Assembly: GCA_963837455.1 (NCBI GenBank)
Contig: CAWINM010000010.1
Location: 992,001 to 1,056,000 of the forward strand
Direction: 5' to 3'
Length of the DNA: 64,000 nucleotides
Origin: DASYQD01 sp963837455
Lineage (GTDB): Bacteria > Acidobacteriota > Thermoanaerobaculia > Multivoradales > JAIOJS01
Shown here piece by piece: positions 20,079-27,973 of the stretch. The position numbers were made by a program, and so were the translations under genes. The first letter of the stretch is position 1. Each line of letters opens with the position of its first letter. Under the pieces are notes generated by a model. That model was not told the origin of the DNA. It did not search any database and saw nothing but the letters and a program-made list of their open reading frames with translations.

Positions 20079-20783
20079 ATGGCTTCCGCGTACACCCCGC
20101 CGCCCGAGTCGCCGCTGCCGATCAGCGACTTCATCGACTTCCCGGTCAAGGAGGTGATCGTCGAGCGGCTGCGCGCCGTCGACGAGTCGCCGCGGCTGAC
20201 GCGGCTGTACGAGACCATCGGCGAGCGGCTGGCGACGAGGACCTACGAGCGCTCGGCGTCGGCGTTCATCCTCATCGAGATGCTCTACGACTTCGAGGAG
20301 GTCGTCGGCGGCGACATGAGCTACCTGCTGCCGCGATCGATCTACACCCTCACCGGCGACCGCGACCTGGCGCTGTCGGCGCTGGGCGCCTTCAACGAGA
20401 TCAAGGACGCCATCGTGCTCCAGGCGCCGCCACTGGAGACCCTCGCCACCGAGCCTCCGCCGCTGTCCGCTACAGCCGTGACGCCCACGTCGGCCGCGTC
20501 GGCGGAGCCCACCGAAACGGACCGCATGATGCACAAGCTGCAGTTCGCGCAGAAAGCGCTCGTCGACCTCGGCCTCGCCACCAGGGTGTCGATCGACCTC
20601 GCGATGCGGCGGCCGAGTCGGCAGCGGGTCAGCCGCACGCTGCAGGACATCGCGTCGTTGCGAGCGGCCATGCGTCGCTTCGAGGAGCTGCTCTCGCAGG
20701 CCGAGCTGCAGGTGCTGGAGGCGGCGGGCGTGCTGTGGGAGGGAGTGGGGGAGCCTCCCGAGGGCGCCGAAGGCGAGAGCTGA
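20079..20783 (+). CDS. Uncharacterised protein
   Basis: A 234-residue soluble protein that I do not recognise. Residues 10-115 look alpha-helical and charged (ISDFIDFPVKEVIVERLRAVDE near the start); a Pro/Ser/Thr/Ala-rich linker follows at about 122-148, then a second helical block (MMHKLQFAQKALVDLG onward) to the acidic C-terminus. No signal peptide, membrane segment or metal motif. ATG 20079 is chosen; an in-frame TTG at 20061 would add six residues. It is divergent from recC and convergent with the membrane protein at 20793-21284, 9 bp away. Confidence 0.6.
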   Translation: MASAYTPPPESPLPISDFIDFPVKEVIVERLRAVDESPRLTRLYETIGERLATRTYERSASAFILIEMLYDFEEVVGGDMSYLLPRSIYTLTGDRDLALSALGAFNEIKDAIVLQAPPLETLATEPPPLSATAVTPTSAASAEPTETDRMMHKLQFAQKALVDLGLATRVSIDLAMRRPSRQRVSRTLQDIASLRAAMRRFEELLSQAELQVLEAAGVLWEGVGEPPEGAEGES

Positions 20784-20792
20784 CGCGGCGGC

Positions 20793-21284
20793 TCAGCCCA
20801 CCGGCTGGCGTGCCAGCAGCTCGGCGAGGTCGTCGCTGCGGGGCCAGCCCCAGATCATCGCCACCAGCGTGAGTGCCGACAGCACGTAGCACCACGCCGC
20901 CTCGTCGGTGAGCAGGGTCAGCATGAGCCCGACGATGGCCGCGCCCTCGCGCAGGATGAAGGCGAGCAGGGTGGCGAAGCGATAGCTCTCGAGGGCGGTG
21001 TCCAGCCGCTCGTCGGCGCGCTGGACGGCGAGGGCGCGCTCGAGCATCCTGCGGTGGACGACCGGCGCCGCGAGCAGCAGGGCGACGCCGACGACGGCGC
21101 CGAAGAAGGCTACGCCGGCCGGCAGGGGCGGCCCCATCGGCCCCAGCTCGCCGGGCCCCGAGGCGATGAACCAGGCCACCATGGCGAAGACCGCCACGGT
21201 CGCCACCAGGCCGACGCAGACGACGTTGAGGAATCGCAGCGCCTCCTCGGCGCGATCCTGCCGGCTCTCCTCGGCGACCCCCAT
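20793..21284 (-). CDS. Uncharacterised membrane protein, four predicted helices
   Basis: A 163-residue protein with four hydrophobic segments at about 21-43, 52-75, 105-127 and 131-148, and a charged cytosolic stretch (about 76-103). ATG 21284 is chosen over the upstream GTGs because AGGAGG lies five bases before it. No conserved catalytic motif is seen. Monocistronic and convergent with the preceding gene. Function unknown; the pattern resembles small integral membrane proteins of unknown role in high-GC Gram-negatives. Confidence 0.65.
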   Translation of the reverse strand: MGVAEESRQDRAEEALRFLNVVCVGLVATVAVFAMVAWFIASGPGELGPMGPPLPAGVAFFGAVVGVALLLAAPVVHRRMLERALAVQRADERLDTALESYRFATLLAFILREGAAIVGLMLTLLTDEAAWCYVLSALTLVAMIWGWPRSDDLAELLARQPVG

Positions 21285-21408
21285 CACCACCTCCTGCCGC
21301 GGCCGCGCGACGAGCCGCCCACCTGCTGGACGCCGCGGCCGCCTGCGCTCCCGATCCTGCCGCGTAGTCTAACCAACAACCGGGTCCGCATCGCGCTGTC
21401 GAGGCGAG

Positions 21409-21498
21409 GCGAAGCTCATCCACCTCTGGCGTCAGCAGGACGGCGTCTGGCAGCTGGCGCGGGTGATCCCCTTCGACCACCACCCGCTCGGCAAGTGA
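21409..21498 (+). pseudogene. C-terminal remnant of an NTF2-like (DUF4440-type) protein
   Basis: In an otherwise empty 308-bp gap (21285-21592) one frame ends in KLIHLWRQQDGVWQLARVIPF before a stop at 21496-21498. This is the closing strand pattern of SnoaL/DUF4440 nuclear-transport-factor-2-like domains. No start or upstream domain is found in the same or neighbouring frames, so it is either a deletion remnant or a chance resemblance. Confidence 0.3.
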
Positions 21499-21592
21499 GG
21501 CCGGGCCCTCCGCAGGGTGGCTGGCGTGCCGCCGGTAGGCGCGGCGCCTGGGTGGTCGCGACGGTCCGAGGCCTCGACTAACATCCCGCCTC

Positions 21593-22270
21593 ATGACCGC
21601 GCCGCCGAGCGAGGCCGCCGCCACCATGTCGACCACCGCGGTGGGCGTGGGGCCGCATCCCCTCCCCTGGCCCGTGGACTCGCGGCTCGATCCCGAGCTG
21701 CTCGCCGCCGGCGACCGCCGCAATGTCGTCGACCGCTACCGCTACTGGCGCCTGGAGGCGATCGTCGCCGACCTCGACCGGCGCCGCCACCCGTTCCACG
21801 TCGCCATCGAGAACTGGCGGCACGACTTCAACATCGGCGCCGTGGTGCGCAACGCCAACGCCTTCCTCGCCGGCGCCGTGCACGTGGTGGGGGAGCGACG
21901 GTGGAACCGGCGCGGCGCCATGATGACCGAGGTCTACCAGCGCGTCGTGCACCACGGGACCCTCGCCGCGCTCGCGGCGTGGGCGGCGGCGGCGGGGTTA
22001 CCCATGGTCGGCGTCGACAACCTGCCGGGTGCCGAGCCCATCGATCGCGCCGAGCTGCCACGGGCCTGCATCCTGCTCTTCGGGCAGGAGGCGGAGGGGC
22101 TTTCCGTGGAGGCGCGCGACGCGGTCGTTTCGCTGCTGTCGATCCCGCAGTTCGGCTCGACCCGCTCGATCAACGCCGGCGCCGCGTCGGCGGTCGCCAT
22201 GTACGAGTGGTGCCGGCGCCACGCGGCGCCTGACGCCGCCGCGCTCCCCGGGGAGCGCGGCGATGGCTGA
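21593..22270 (+). CDS. SpoU/TrmH-family RNA 2'-O-methyltransferase
   Basis: A 225-residue SPOUT-class methyltransferase that moves a methyl group from S-adenosylmethionine to a ribose 2'-OH in tRNA or rRNA. The three SpoU motifs are clear: NIGAVVRNANAF (motif 1, about 82-93), LLFGQEAEGLS (motif 2, about 159-169) and SIPQFGSTRSINAGAASAVAMYEW-type sequence (motif 3, about 183-206), which build the trefoil-knot cofactor site. The N-terminal 60 residues are variable. The target RNA cannot be told from the sequence. It is first in a three-gene unit; its stop lies inside the start of the ferredoxin-like gene (8-bp overlap). Confidence 0.9.
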   Translation: MTAPPSEAAATMSTTAVGVGPHPLPWPVDSRLDPELLAAGDRRNVVDRYRYWRLEAIVADLDRRRHPFHVAIENWRHDFNIGAVVRNANAFLAGAVHVVGERRWNRRGAMMTEVYQRVVHHGTLAALAAWAAAAGLPMVGVDNLPGAEPIDRAELPRACILLFGQEAEGLSVEARDAVVSLLSIPQFGSTRSINAGAASAVAMYEWCRRHAAPDAAALPGERGDG

Positions 22271-23174
22271 GGTGTACTGCGCGGAGGTGGCGCGGGCGGC
22301 GGACGCGTCGCTGGCGGGCACCGCCACCCGCGCCGCGGCGTTCCTCCTCGTCGAGCACCGCGGCCCCTGGGGCGAACGCGCGGTGGAGGAGAACGACCTC
22401 CCCGCCGCCGTGCAGGGCTGGCTGGAGGACGAGCTCGCAGCGCTGGCCGAGACCGTCGGCAAATCACGCGCGCTGCTGGTGCGTCGCGAAGGTCGCGAGG
22501 ACGGAGCGCTCAGTTGCTTCCTCGCCCTCACCCAGGAGAGCCGGCGCGAGCTCTTCCGGTTCGAGGTCGCGCGGCACGAGGAGCTGGCGGGGCTGGCGCT
22601 CGCGGAGGGGCTCGCCGCCGATCGGCTCGGGGGCTACCGCACCGACGAGCCCCTCACGCTGGTGTGCGGCAACGGGCGGCGCGACCGCTGCTGCGCACGC
22701 TTCGGGCTGCCGACCTATCGTGAGCTCGCCGCGACAGAGGGAGAGCGGAGCTGGCTGTCGACCCACCAGGGGGGCCACCGTCACGCCGGCACCGGTCTCT
22801 GGCTGCCGGAAGGTGTGGCGTACGGCTACCTGCAGGCGGAGGAGGTGCCGGCGCTGCGGGCCGCTCGCTCCCGGGGCGCGCTCCACCTGCCCTGCTTCCG
22901 CGGCCGCACCTTCCACTCCGCCGTGGTGCAGGCGGCCGACGTCCTGCTGCGGCGCACCACCGGCGTCGACGACCTCGACCCCTGGCATCTGGAGGGCTCC
23001 GCGGAGGAGGTGCGCGAGGGCGAGTGGCGAGTGCGTTTCCGCGGCGCGCGCGGTGCGTACTCGGTCCGTCTGCGGCGCTGGAGCGAGGAGGCGCTGGTGA
23101 GCTGCACGCCCCCCAAGCGCAAGGCGATCGATCGCTTCACGTTGACGTCTTGGGACAGCGAGGAGAGCCTATGA
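22263..23174 (+). CDS. Sucrase/ferredoxin-like protein (Apd1/Aim32-type [2Fe-2S])
   Basis: A 303-residue thioredoxin-fold ferredoxin of the Suc/Fer-like family. VCGNGRRDRCCARFG (about 138-152) supplies two Cys nine residues apart, and THQGGHRHAGTGLWLPEG (about 169-186) supplies the HxxxH pair; this Cys2-His2 set is how the yeast relatives Apd1 and Aim32 bind a [2Fe-2S] cluster. The family acts in redox chemistry, but the partner is unknown. The C-terminal 70 residues form an extra strand-rich domain. ATG 22263 overlaps the end of the methyltransferase gene and its stop overlaps the phzF-like ATG (ATGA), implying coordinated expression. Confidence 0.85.
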   Translation: MAEVYCAEVARAADASLAGTATRAAAFLLVEHRGPWGERAVEENDLPAAVQGWLEDELAALAETVGKSRALLVRREGREDGALSCFLALTQESRRELFRFEVARHEELAGLALAEGLAADRLGGYRTDEPLTLVCGNGRRDRCCARFGLPTYRELAATEGERSWLSTHQGGHRHAGTGLWLPEGVAYGYLQAEEVPALRAARSRGALHLPCFRGRTFHSAVVQAADVLLRRTTGVDDLDPWHLEGSAEEVREGEWRVRFRGARGAYSVRLRRWSEEALVSCTPPKRKAIDRFTLTSWDSEESL

Positions 23175-23986
23175 GCGTCGGCTTCACGCAGGTGGATGCG
23201 TTCACCGCCGAGCCCTTTCGCGGCAATCCGGCGGCGGTGGTGGTGCTGGCGGACTGGCCCGCCGAGAGCTGGATGCAGGCGGTGGCCGCCGAGATGAACC
23301 TCTCCGAGACGGCGTTCCTGGTGCGCCGGGAGGGTGACGCCGAGCGCAACGAGTTCGGCCTGCGCTGGTTCACGCCGACGGTCGAGGTGGCGCTCTGCGG
23401 CCACGCCACGCTGGCCAGCGCCCGCGTGCTGTGGGAGGAGGGGCATGCCACGGCGGCGCCGCTGGTGTTCCACACCAAGAGCGGCGCGCTGACCGCCAGC
23501 CGCGACGGGGCATGGATCGAGCTCGACTTCCCGGCAACACCGCCGCAGGAGGCGCCCGCGCCGGCGGGGCTGATGGAAGCGCTGGGAGTGAAGCCGCGCT
23601 GGGTGGGGCGGAGCCGCTTCGACTTCGTCGTGGTGGTCGACGAGGAGGCGGCGGTCCGCGCCGCGCAGCCGGACCACACCCGTCTCCGCGGCGTAGAGGC
23701 GCGCGGCGTGATGCTTACCGCCCCTGCGGCGACGGGCGCCGATCACGACTTCGTCTCCCGCTTCTTCGCTCCCGCCTCGGGGGTGGACGAGGACCCGGTC
23801 ACCGGCTCGGCGCACTGCTGCCTCGCACCCTACTGGGCGGCGCGGCTGGGCCGCTCGCATCTGGTCGGCTACCAGGCTTCGCAACGGGGGGGTGAGGTGC
23901 GCGTGAGCGTCGTCGGGGATCGCGTGCGGCTCGCCGGTCAGACCGCACTGGTGGCGCGCGGAAGGCTGCTGCTCGACCCCGCTTAG
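23171..23986 (+). CDS. PhzF-family isomerase/epimerase-like protein
   Basis: A 271-residue PhzF/YddE-family protein with the two-domain, diaminopimelate-epimerase-like fold. QVDAFTAEPFRGNPAAVV opens the N-terminal domain; the catalytic Glu sits in MNLSETAFL (about 47); WFTPTVEVALCGHATLASA and DEDPVTGSAHCCLAPYW are the family substrate-binding blocks. PhzF itself isomerises a phenazine precursor, but most chromosomal members have unknown substrates and no phenazine genes lie here. Third gene of the trmH-like / ferredoxin-like / phzF-like unit, coupled by an ATGA overlap. Confidence 0.9.
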   Translation: MSVGFTQVDAFTAEPFRGNPAAVVVLADWPAESWMQAVAAEMNLSETAFLVRREGDAERNEFGLRWFTPTVEVALCGHATLASARVLWEEGHATAAPLVFHTKSGALTASRDGAWIELDFPATPPQEAPAPAGLMEALGVKPRWVGRSRFDFVVVVDEEAAVRAAQPDHTRLRGVEARGVMLTAPAATGADHDFVSRFFAPASGVDEDPVTGSAHCCLAPYWAARLGRSHLVGYQASQRGGEVRVSVVGDRVRLAGQTALVARGRLLLDPA

Positions 23987-24070
23987 ACGACCGCGGGGCA
24001 GGGTGCGCCCGGGCCCCGCGTCGCGGTACGCTTGCGTTCTCCCGGCGATCTGGGTTACAAGGTCCTGCGA

Positions 24071-24781
24071 ATGCTCCCCATGCTGCAGGCGATGCGACGA
24101 AACGTGCTGGCCGTCAACGTCGATACCGAGCTGTTCGACAAGCTTGCGCCGCTCCTCCACAGGGAGGAGTTCGACATCGATCGCTTCCCGCGCGCGGGCG
24201 CCGCTCTCGAGCTGATCTCGCGCGTGCCGGTGGACGTGTTGCTGATCGGCTATCCGCTGCCCGACATCGCCACCCAGGAGCTCCTCGACGCCGTCCGCTC
24301 TGCGAGCTCACCGTGCCGGCAGTCGCCGCTGCTGCTCGTCGCCCACGGCGACCAGCTGGCGGAGGCGAAGCGCTTCATCGGCCGCGGCGCCAACGAGGTG
24401 GTCGCCGTCGAGGAGTCGGCCGAGCTCCTGCAGGCCGCGGTGTCCCGCCTGCTGGCGGTGGCGCCGCGCAGCTCCCTGCGGGTGATGGTGAGGATCGTCG
24501 TCAACATCGGCGAGGGCGCGGCGCTGGAGATGGCGCAGAGCGAGAACTTCTCGGAGACCGGCATGCTGGTGCGCACCGGCGAGCCCTACCCGATGGGCAG
24601 TCGCCTCAGCTTCGAGTTCCACCTCGGCGGCGACCGGCTGCCCATCCGCGGTGAGGGGGAGGTGGTGCGACAGACCACTCCCGGCCGCGAGTCGCTGCGC
24701 GGCATCGGCATTCGCTTCGTCTCCTTCGAGCGCGACGGGCTGCTGCGCCTGCAGCGCTACCTGCGCAGCGCGACTGGCTGA
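24071..24781 (+). CDS. Pseudo-receiver fused to PilZ domain
   Basis: About 236 residues from ATG 24071 (a TTG at 24032 or ATG at 24092 are alternatives). Residues 10-130 follow the receiver pattern, but the phospho-acceptor position reads LLIGYPLPD, so Gly replaces Asp and no acid pocket is seen. Residues 138-236 are a PilZ domain with RSSLR (RxxxR) and ENFSETG (NxSxxG), the two c-di-GMP-binding motifs, both intact. It should bind c-di-GMP and act through protein contacts, for example on motility or exopolysaccharide. Stands alone between phzF-like and the YfhO-like gene; no promoter could be assigned. Confidence 0.8.
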   Translation: MLPMLQAMRRNVLAVNVDTELFDKLAPLLHREEFDIDRFPRAGAALELISRVPVDVLLIGYPLPDIATQELLDAVRSASSPCRQSPLLLVAHGDQLAEAKRFIGRGANEVVAVEESAELLQAAVSRLLAVAPRSSLRVMVRIVVNIGEGAALEMAQSENFSETGMLVRTGEPYPMGSRLSFEFHLGGDRLPIRGEGEVVRQTTPGRESLRGIGIRFVSFERDGLLRLQRYLRSATG

Positions 24782-25005
24782 GCCCTGGCGTCACCGGGCC
24801 GCGATGCTCGGCGCGATGGCGCCAGGCCGTCAGCGGCGAACGGCCCGCCGCGAATGGCGTGCGGCGACGGCCCAGGTGGACGCGCCGTCAGCGCGCTCAC
24901 CCTGCACCGCCGTGGGACGGGCTCTCGCTAGTACTCTTCGGGTCGACCCGCTGAGCCGGGCCGCCGCCTGGCGCTGGCCCGGGTTGGCGCGCGCCGGGAG
25001 GACCC

Positions 25006-27366
25006 ATGGACCTGCTCTGGTACACCCTTGGCGGCCTCGTTGTCGCGTCCCTGGTGCGCTGGTGGCAGCCTCGACTCTCCCTCGGCGCGGCGGCCGGCTA
25101 CCTGCTGCTCGCCGGCGGCTTCCATGGTGGAGCGCTGTCGAGCTCGGCGCTGCAGGTGCCCACCGACATTCCCTACGTCTACCGTCCGTGGTCGGACTTG
25201 GCACCTGCTCCGGTGCACCCGCGCAACCCGTTGCTCTTCGACGTCGTCTCTCAGATGGTGCCGTTCCGCGCCCTGGTGCGCGAACGCCTGCTGCACCTGC
25301 AGGCGCCCCTGTGGACGCACGAGATCGGCTGCGGGCAGCCGCTGCTCGGCAACGCCCAGTCGGCTCCCTTTGCGCCGCTGCACCTTCTCGCCATCGGTTT
25401 GCCGCCGCTGCGTGCCCTCACCCTCGCCGCCGCCTGGCAGACACTGCTCGCCCTGCTCCTGGTGCACGCGCTGCTGCGCGCATTGGGGGCGAGCGAGGCG
25501 GGAGCGGCGCTCGGCGCCGTTGGCTACGGGCTGTCCTCGTACCTGGTGACGTGGGCGTACTACCCGATCGGCATGGCGGCGGCCTGGATCCCGGGAGTGC
25601 TGTTGGGGATCGTCGCCCTGCACGGAAAGGAGCGCGGGGCCCTCACCGGGCTGGTCGCCTGCGGTGTCGGCCTTGCGCTCTCTGGTCACCCGGAGAGCCT
25701 CGTCAACGCTGCCATCGCTGCGATCCTCGCAGTCGCGGCACTGCTCGCGCCGGGCCGCCGCTTCGCGGTCGCCGCCGCCGTCGGCGGCACCCTCTCGCGA
25801 GCGCGCTTCCTCGGGCGGCTTGCTTTTGCCACCCTGCTCACCGGGCTGTTCGCGGCGCCAGCGCTCCTCCCCTTCCTCGAGGTGCTTCCCGAGAGCGAGC
25901 GCTGGGGCGAGCTGGAGCGTCAGGGCGGCAGGTTTCCACTGCCGCGGTGGGAACCGAGTCAGCTGCGCGTGCTGGTCGACCCGCTTGCCTTCGGGAGCCC
26001 GCGGGACGGCAACTGGAAGACGACGAGAGGTTCCAGCTACGGCGCGCTCTGCACGACGTGGACCGGGCTCGTGCCCCTCGCGCTCGCCGTGGGGGGCGCG
26101 GTATCGGGCCGGCGGCGGTGGCTGTTGATGACGGCGGCGCTTGCTGCGGGCGCGGCCTTCGGCGCCAAACCGCTGACCCCGTTGCTGGCCCTGCCGGGAC
26201 TCGACGCCGTGCCGCCCGCTCGCCTGCGCCTGCTGACGACGCTGGCGGTCGCGCTGGCTGCGGGGCTCGCCCTCGATGAGGTCGTCTCCCGGCGCGCCGG
26301 ACGCTGGGCGGCCGCCGCGAGCCTCCTCGCGGCGGCGGCGGCGCTCGCCCTGCTGCCGCCGCCAGCGAGCGTCTGGCAGCGAGCGTGGTGGGTCGCCGCG
26401 CTCGCGGGCGGCGCGGCTTGCCTGGCAGCGCTACTGGTGCCCCGCGGACACCGCTGGTTCCCTTGGGTAGCGGTCGCCGCGACGCTGGTCGATCTCGTCC
26501 TGGTCGGGGCCCGCTACAACCCTCTCGTTCCTGGCTCCTTGGACCTCGCCCCTCCCGCCGCGCTGCGGCCCCTGCTCGTCGCTCGCCATGGCGAGCCCTT
26601 CCGCGTCATCGGCATGGCCGGCGACCTGCTCCCCAACCTGCCCTCGCTCTACGGGCTCTGGGACCCGCGCTCCTACGATCCGACCCACCCTGCCGCGACG
26701 CGTCAAGTGCTGGCGGCGGCGTGGGGCTCACGACGGACGCTGATGACGCTGCTCGACGCGCCGGCCATCGCCGTAGGTTCCCGCCGCCAGGACGCGCGGG
26801 CGCGCCCGATGCTCGACTACCTCGGCGTGCGCTACATGCTGGTGCGTCCCGCGGGACGCCTGCCACACCCCTGGAGACGCGCCTGGCTCGCCCCCGGGGG
26901 GCGCGTCTGGGAAAACCCCGCGGCGCTGCCGCTCTTCTTCCTGCCGGCGCGGGTCGAGCCGGCGGCAGATCTCGGGATGGCCGTACGGCGCAGCGGCGCG
27001 AATCGCGACTTCCGCGCCGAGGCGGTGGTCGAGGGCTTGCCGCGACCGCTGGAGCAGCGGGGCGAGGCGTGGGTGCGACACGTCGAGCCCAACGGCTTCG
27101 CGCTCGAGGTCGCCTCACCGACCGGCGGTGTCACCGTCTCCAGCGTCACCTTCGTACGCGGCTGGCGCATTGCCGTCGACGGCCACCCCGTCGGGGCGCT
27201 GCGCGTCAACGGCGGCTTCGTCGGGTTTCGCATCCCCCCGGGCCGGCACCGAGTGCGGCTCGAGTACCGCCCGGCGGGATGGACCTGGGGGCTGCTGCTC
27301 GCGGCCGTTGGGGCACTGCTCGCCGTCGCGGCGACGGTGACGGGCGCCCGCCGCCGACAAGCGTGA
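25006..27366 (+). CDS. YfhO-like large integral membrane protein
   Basis: A 786-residue protein with about a dozen hydrophobic segments between residues 1 and 520, one more at the C-terminus (about 757-778) and a large strand-rich extracytoplasmic domain (about 525-750). PYVYRPWSDLAPAP near 58-71 and LWTHEIGCGQPLLGNAQSAPFAPLH near 102-126 match the YfhO (DUF6044/GT-C-like) family of putative glycosyltransferases or transporters acting on lipid-linked sugars. In Gram-positives YfhO helps glycosylate lipoteichoic acid; the role here is unknown. Monocistronic, ATG start with AGGACC-type site upstream; 225 bp of featureless sequence precede it. Confidence 0.75.
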   Translation: MDLLWYTLGGLVVASLVRWWQPRLSLGAAAGYLLLAGGFHGGALSSSALQVPTDIPYVYRPWSDLAPAPVHPRNPLLFDVVSQMVPFRALVRERLLHLQAPLWTHEIGCGQPLLGNAQSAPFAPLHLLAIGLPPLRALTLAAAWQTLLALLLVHALLRALGASEAGAALGAVGYGLSSYLVTWAYYPIGMAAAWIPGVLLGIVALHGKERGALTGLVACGVGLALSGHPESLVNAAIAAILAVAALLAPGRRFAVAAAVGGTLSRARFLGRLAFATLLTGLFAAPALLPFLEVLPESERWGELERQGGRFPLPRWEPSQLRVLVDPLAFGSPRDGNWKTTRGSSYGALCTTWTGLVPLALAVGGAVSGRRRWLLMTAALAAGAAFGAKPLTPLLALPGLDAVPPARLRLLTTLAVALAAGLALDEVVSRRAGRWAAAASLLAAAAALALLPPPASVWQRAWWVAALAGGAACLAALLVPRGHRWFPWVAVAATLVDLVLVGARYNPLVPGSLDLAPPAALRPLLVARHGEPFRVIGMAGDLLPNLPSLYGLWDPRSYDPTHPAATRQVLAAAWGSRRTLMTLLDAPAIAVGSRRQDARARPMLDYLGVRYMLVRPAGRLPHPWRRAWLAPGGRVWENPAALPLFFLPARVEPAADLGMAVRRSGANRDFRAEAVVEGLPRPLEQRGEAWVRHVEPNGFALEVASPTGGVTVSSVTFVRGWRIAVDGHPVGALRVNGGFVGFRIPPGRHRVRLEYRPAGWTWGLLLAAVGALLAVAATVTGARRRQA

Positions 27367-27456
27367 CGCCCCGCTCGGGGTCGCGACGAGGCCGGGTGGG
27401 CGGCGGCTGCGCCTGAGATGCTCAGGCCGGCCACAGCGCGACCGGTGTTGCGGCTC

Positions 27457-27477
27457 GGCGGCCATATCATCGCCGCC
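27457..27477 (+). promoter_or_regulatory. Palindrome over possible -10 upstream of EVE gene
   Basis: GGCGGC-N9-GCCGCC is a perfect 6-bp inverted repeat whose centre holds TATCAT, a good -10 match, 17 bp before the ribosome site AAGGAGG of the EVE gene. It could be an operator or a leader hairpin; GC-rich palindromes arise by chance in this genome and no -35 is clear. Confidence 0.25.
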
Positions 27478-27493
27478 ACGAAGGAGGAGAACC

Positions 27494-27970
27494 ATGCGCC
27501 ACTGGTTGGTCAAGAGCGAGCCCAGCGTCTTCTCGTTCGACGACCTGATGCGCGAGCCGGACCGCACCACGCGCTGGCACGGCGTGCGCAACTATCAGGC
27601 CCGCAACCTGATGCGCGAGATGCGAGTGGGCGACGCGGTGCTCTACTACCACTCCGCCTGCGAGCCCCCGCACCTCGCCGGCGTGGCGCGGGTGGCGCGC
27701 GAGGCCTACCCGGACGACTCCGCCTGGGACCCGCGCTCGGAGTACCACGACCCCGGCTCCACCCCCGAGCGGCCGCGCTGGTTCATGGTCGACGTGCAGG
27801 GTGAGCGGGCGTTGCCGGCGACGGTCACCCTCGCCGAGCTCAAGGCCAACCCGCGGCTGACGGCGATGAAAGTGGTGCAGAAGGGGCAGCGTCTCAGCGT
27901 GCAGCCGGTGACGGCGGAGGAGTACGCCGAGGTGGTGCGGATGGCGGCGGCCAAGGCACGCGGCGGTTGA
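27494..27970 (+). CDS. EVE-domain protein (possible modified-base reader)
   Basis: A 158-residue single EVE domain (PUA-like fold), full length. It begins RHWLVKSEPSVFSFDDL, the family hallmark, with WHGVRNYQARNLMREM (about 28-43), GDAVLYYHSACEPPHLAGVA (about 46-65) and the closing LTAMKVVQKGQRLSVQPV. EVE domains bind modified bases in DNA or RNA, and standalone bacterial members of this thymocyte-nuclear-protein type are usually housekeeping rather than part of restriction systems; no modification or nuclease gene is adjacent. A strong AAGGAGG lies eight bases before the ATG. Confidence 0.92.
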   Translation: MRHWLVKSEPSVFSFDDLMREPDRTTRWHGVRNYQARNLMREMRVGDAVLYYHSACEPPHLAGVARVAREAYPDDSAWDPRSEYHDPGSTPERPRWFMVDVQGERALPATVTLAELKANPRLTAMKVVQKGQRLSVQPVTAEEYAEVVRMAAAKARGG

Positions 27971-27973
27971 CCG

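Noticed and set aside
23171..23986. PhzF-like gene as evidence for phenazine synthesis
   Set aside because: No other phz gene is present and most chromosomal PhzF-family proteins have other or unknown substrates.
27494..27970. EVE gene as part of a defence island
   Set aside because: No methyltransferase, restriction or nuclease gene is adjacent; this EVE type is usually a housekeeping singleton.
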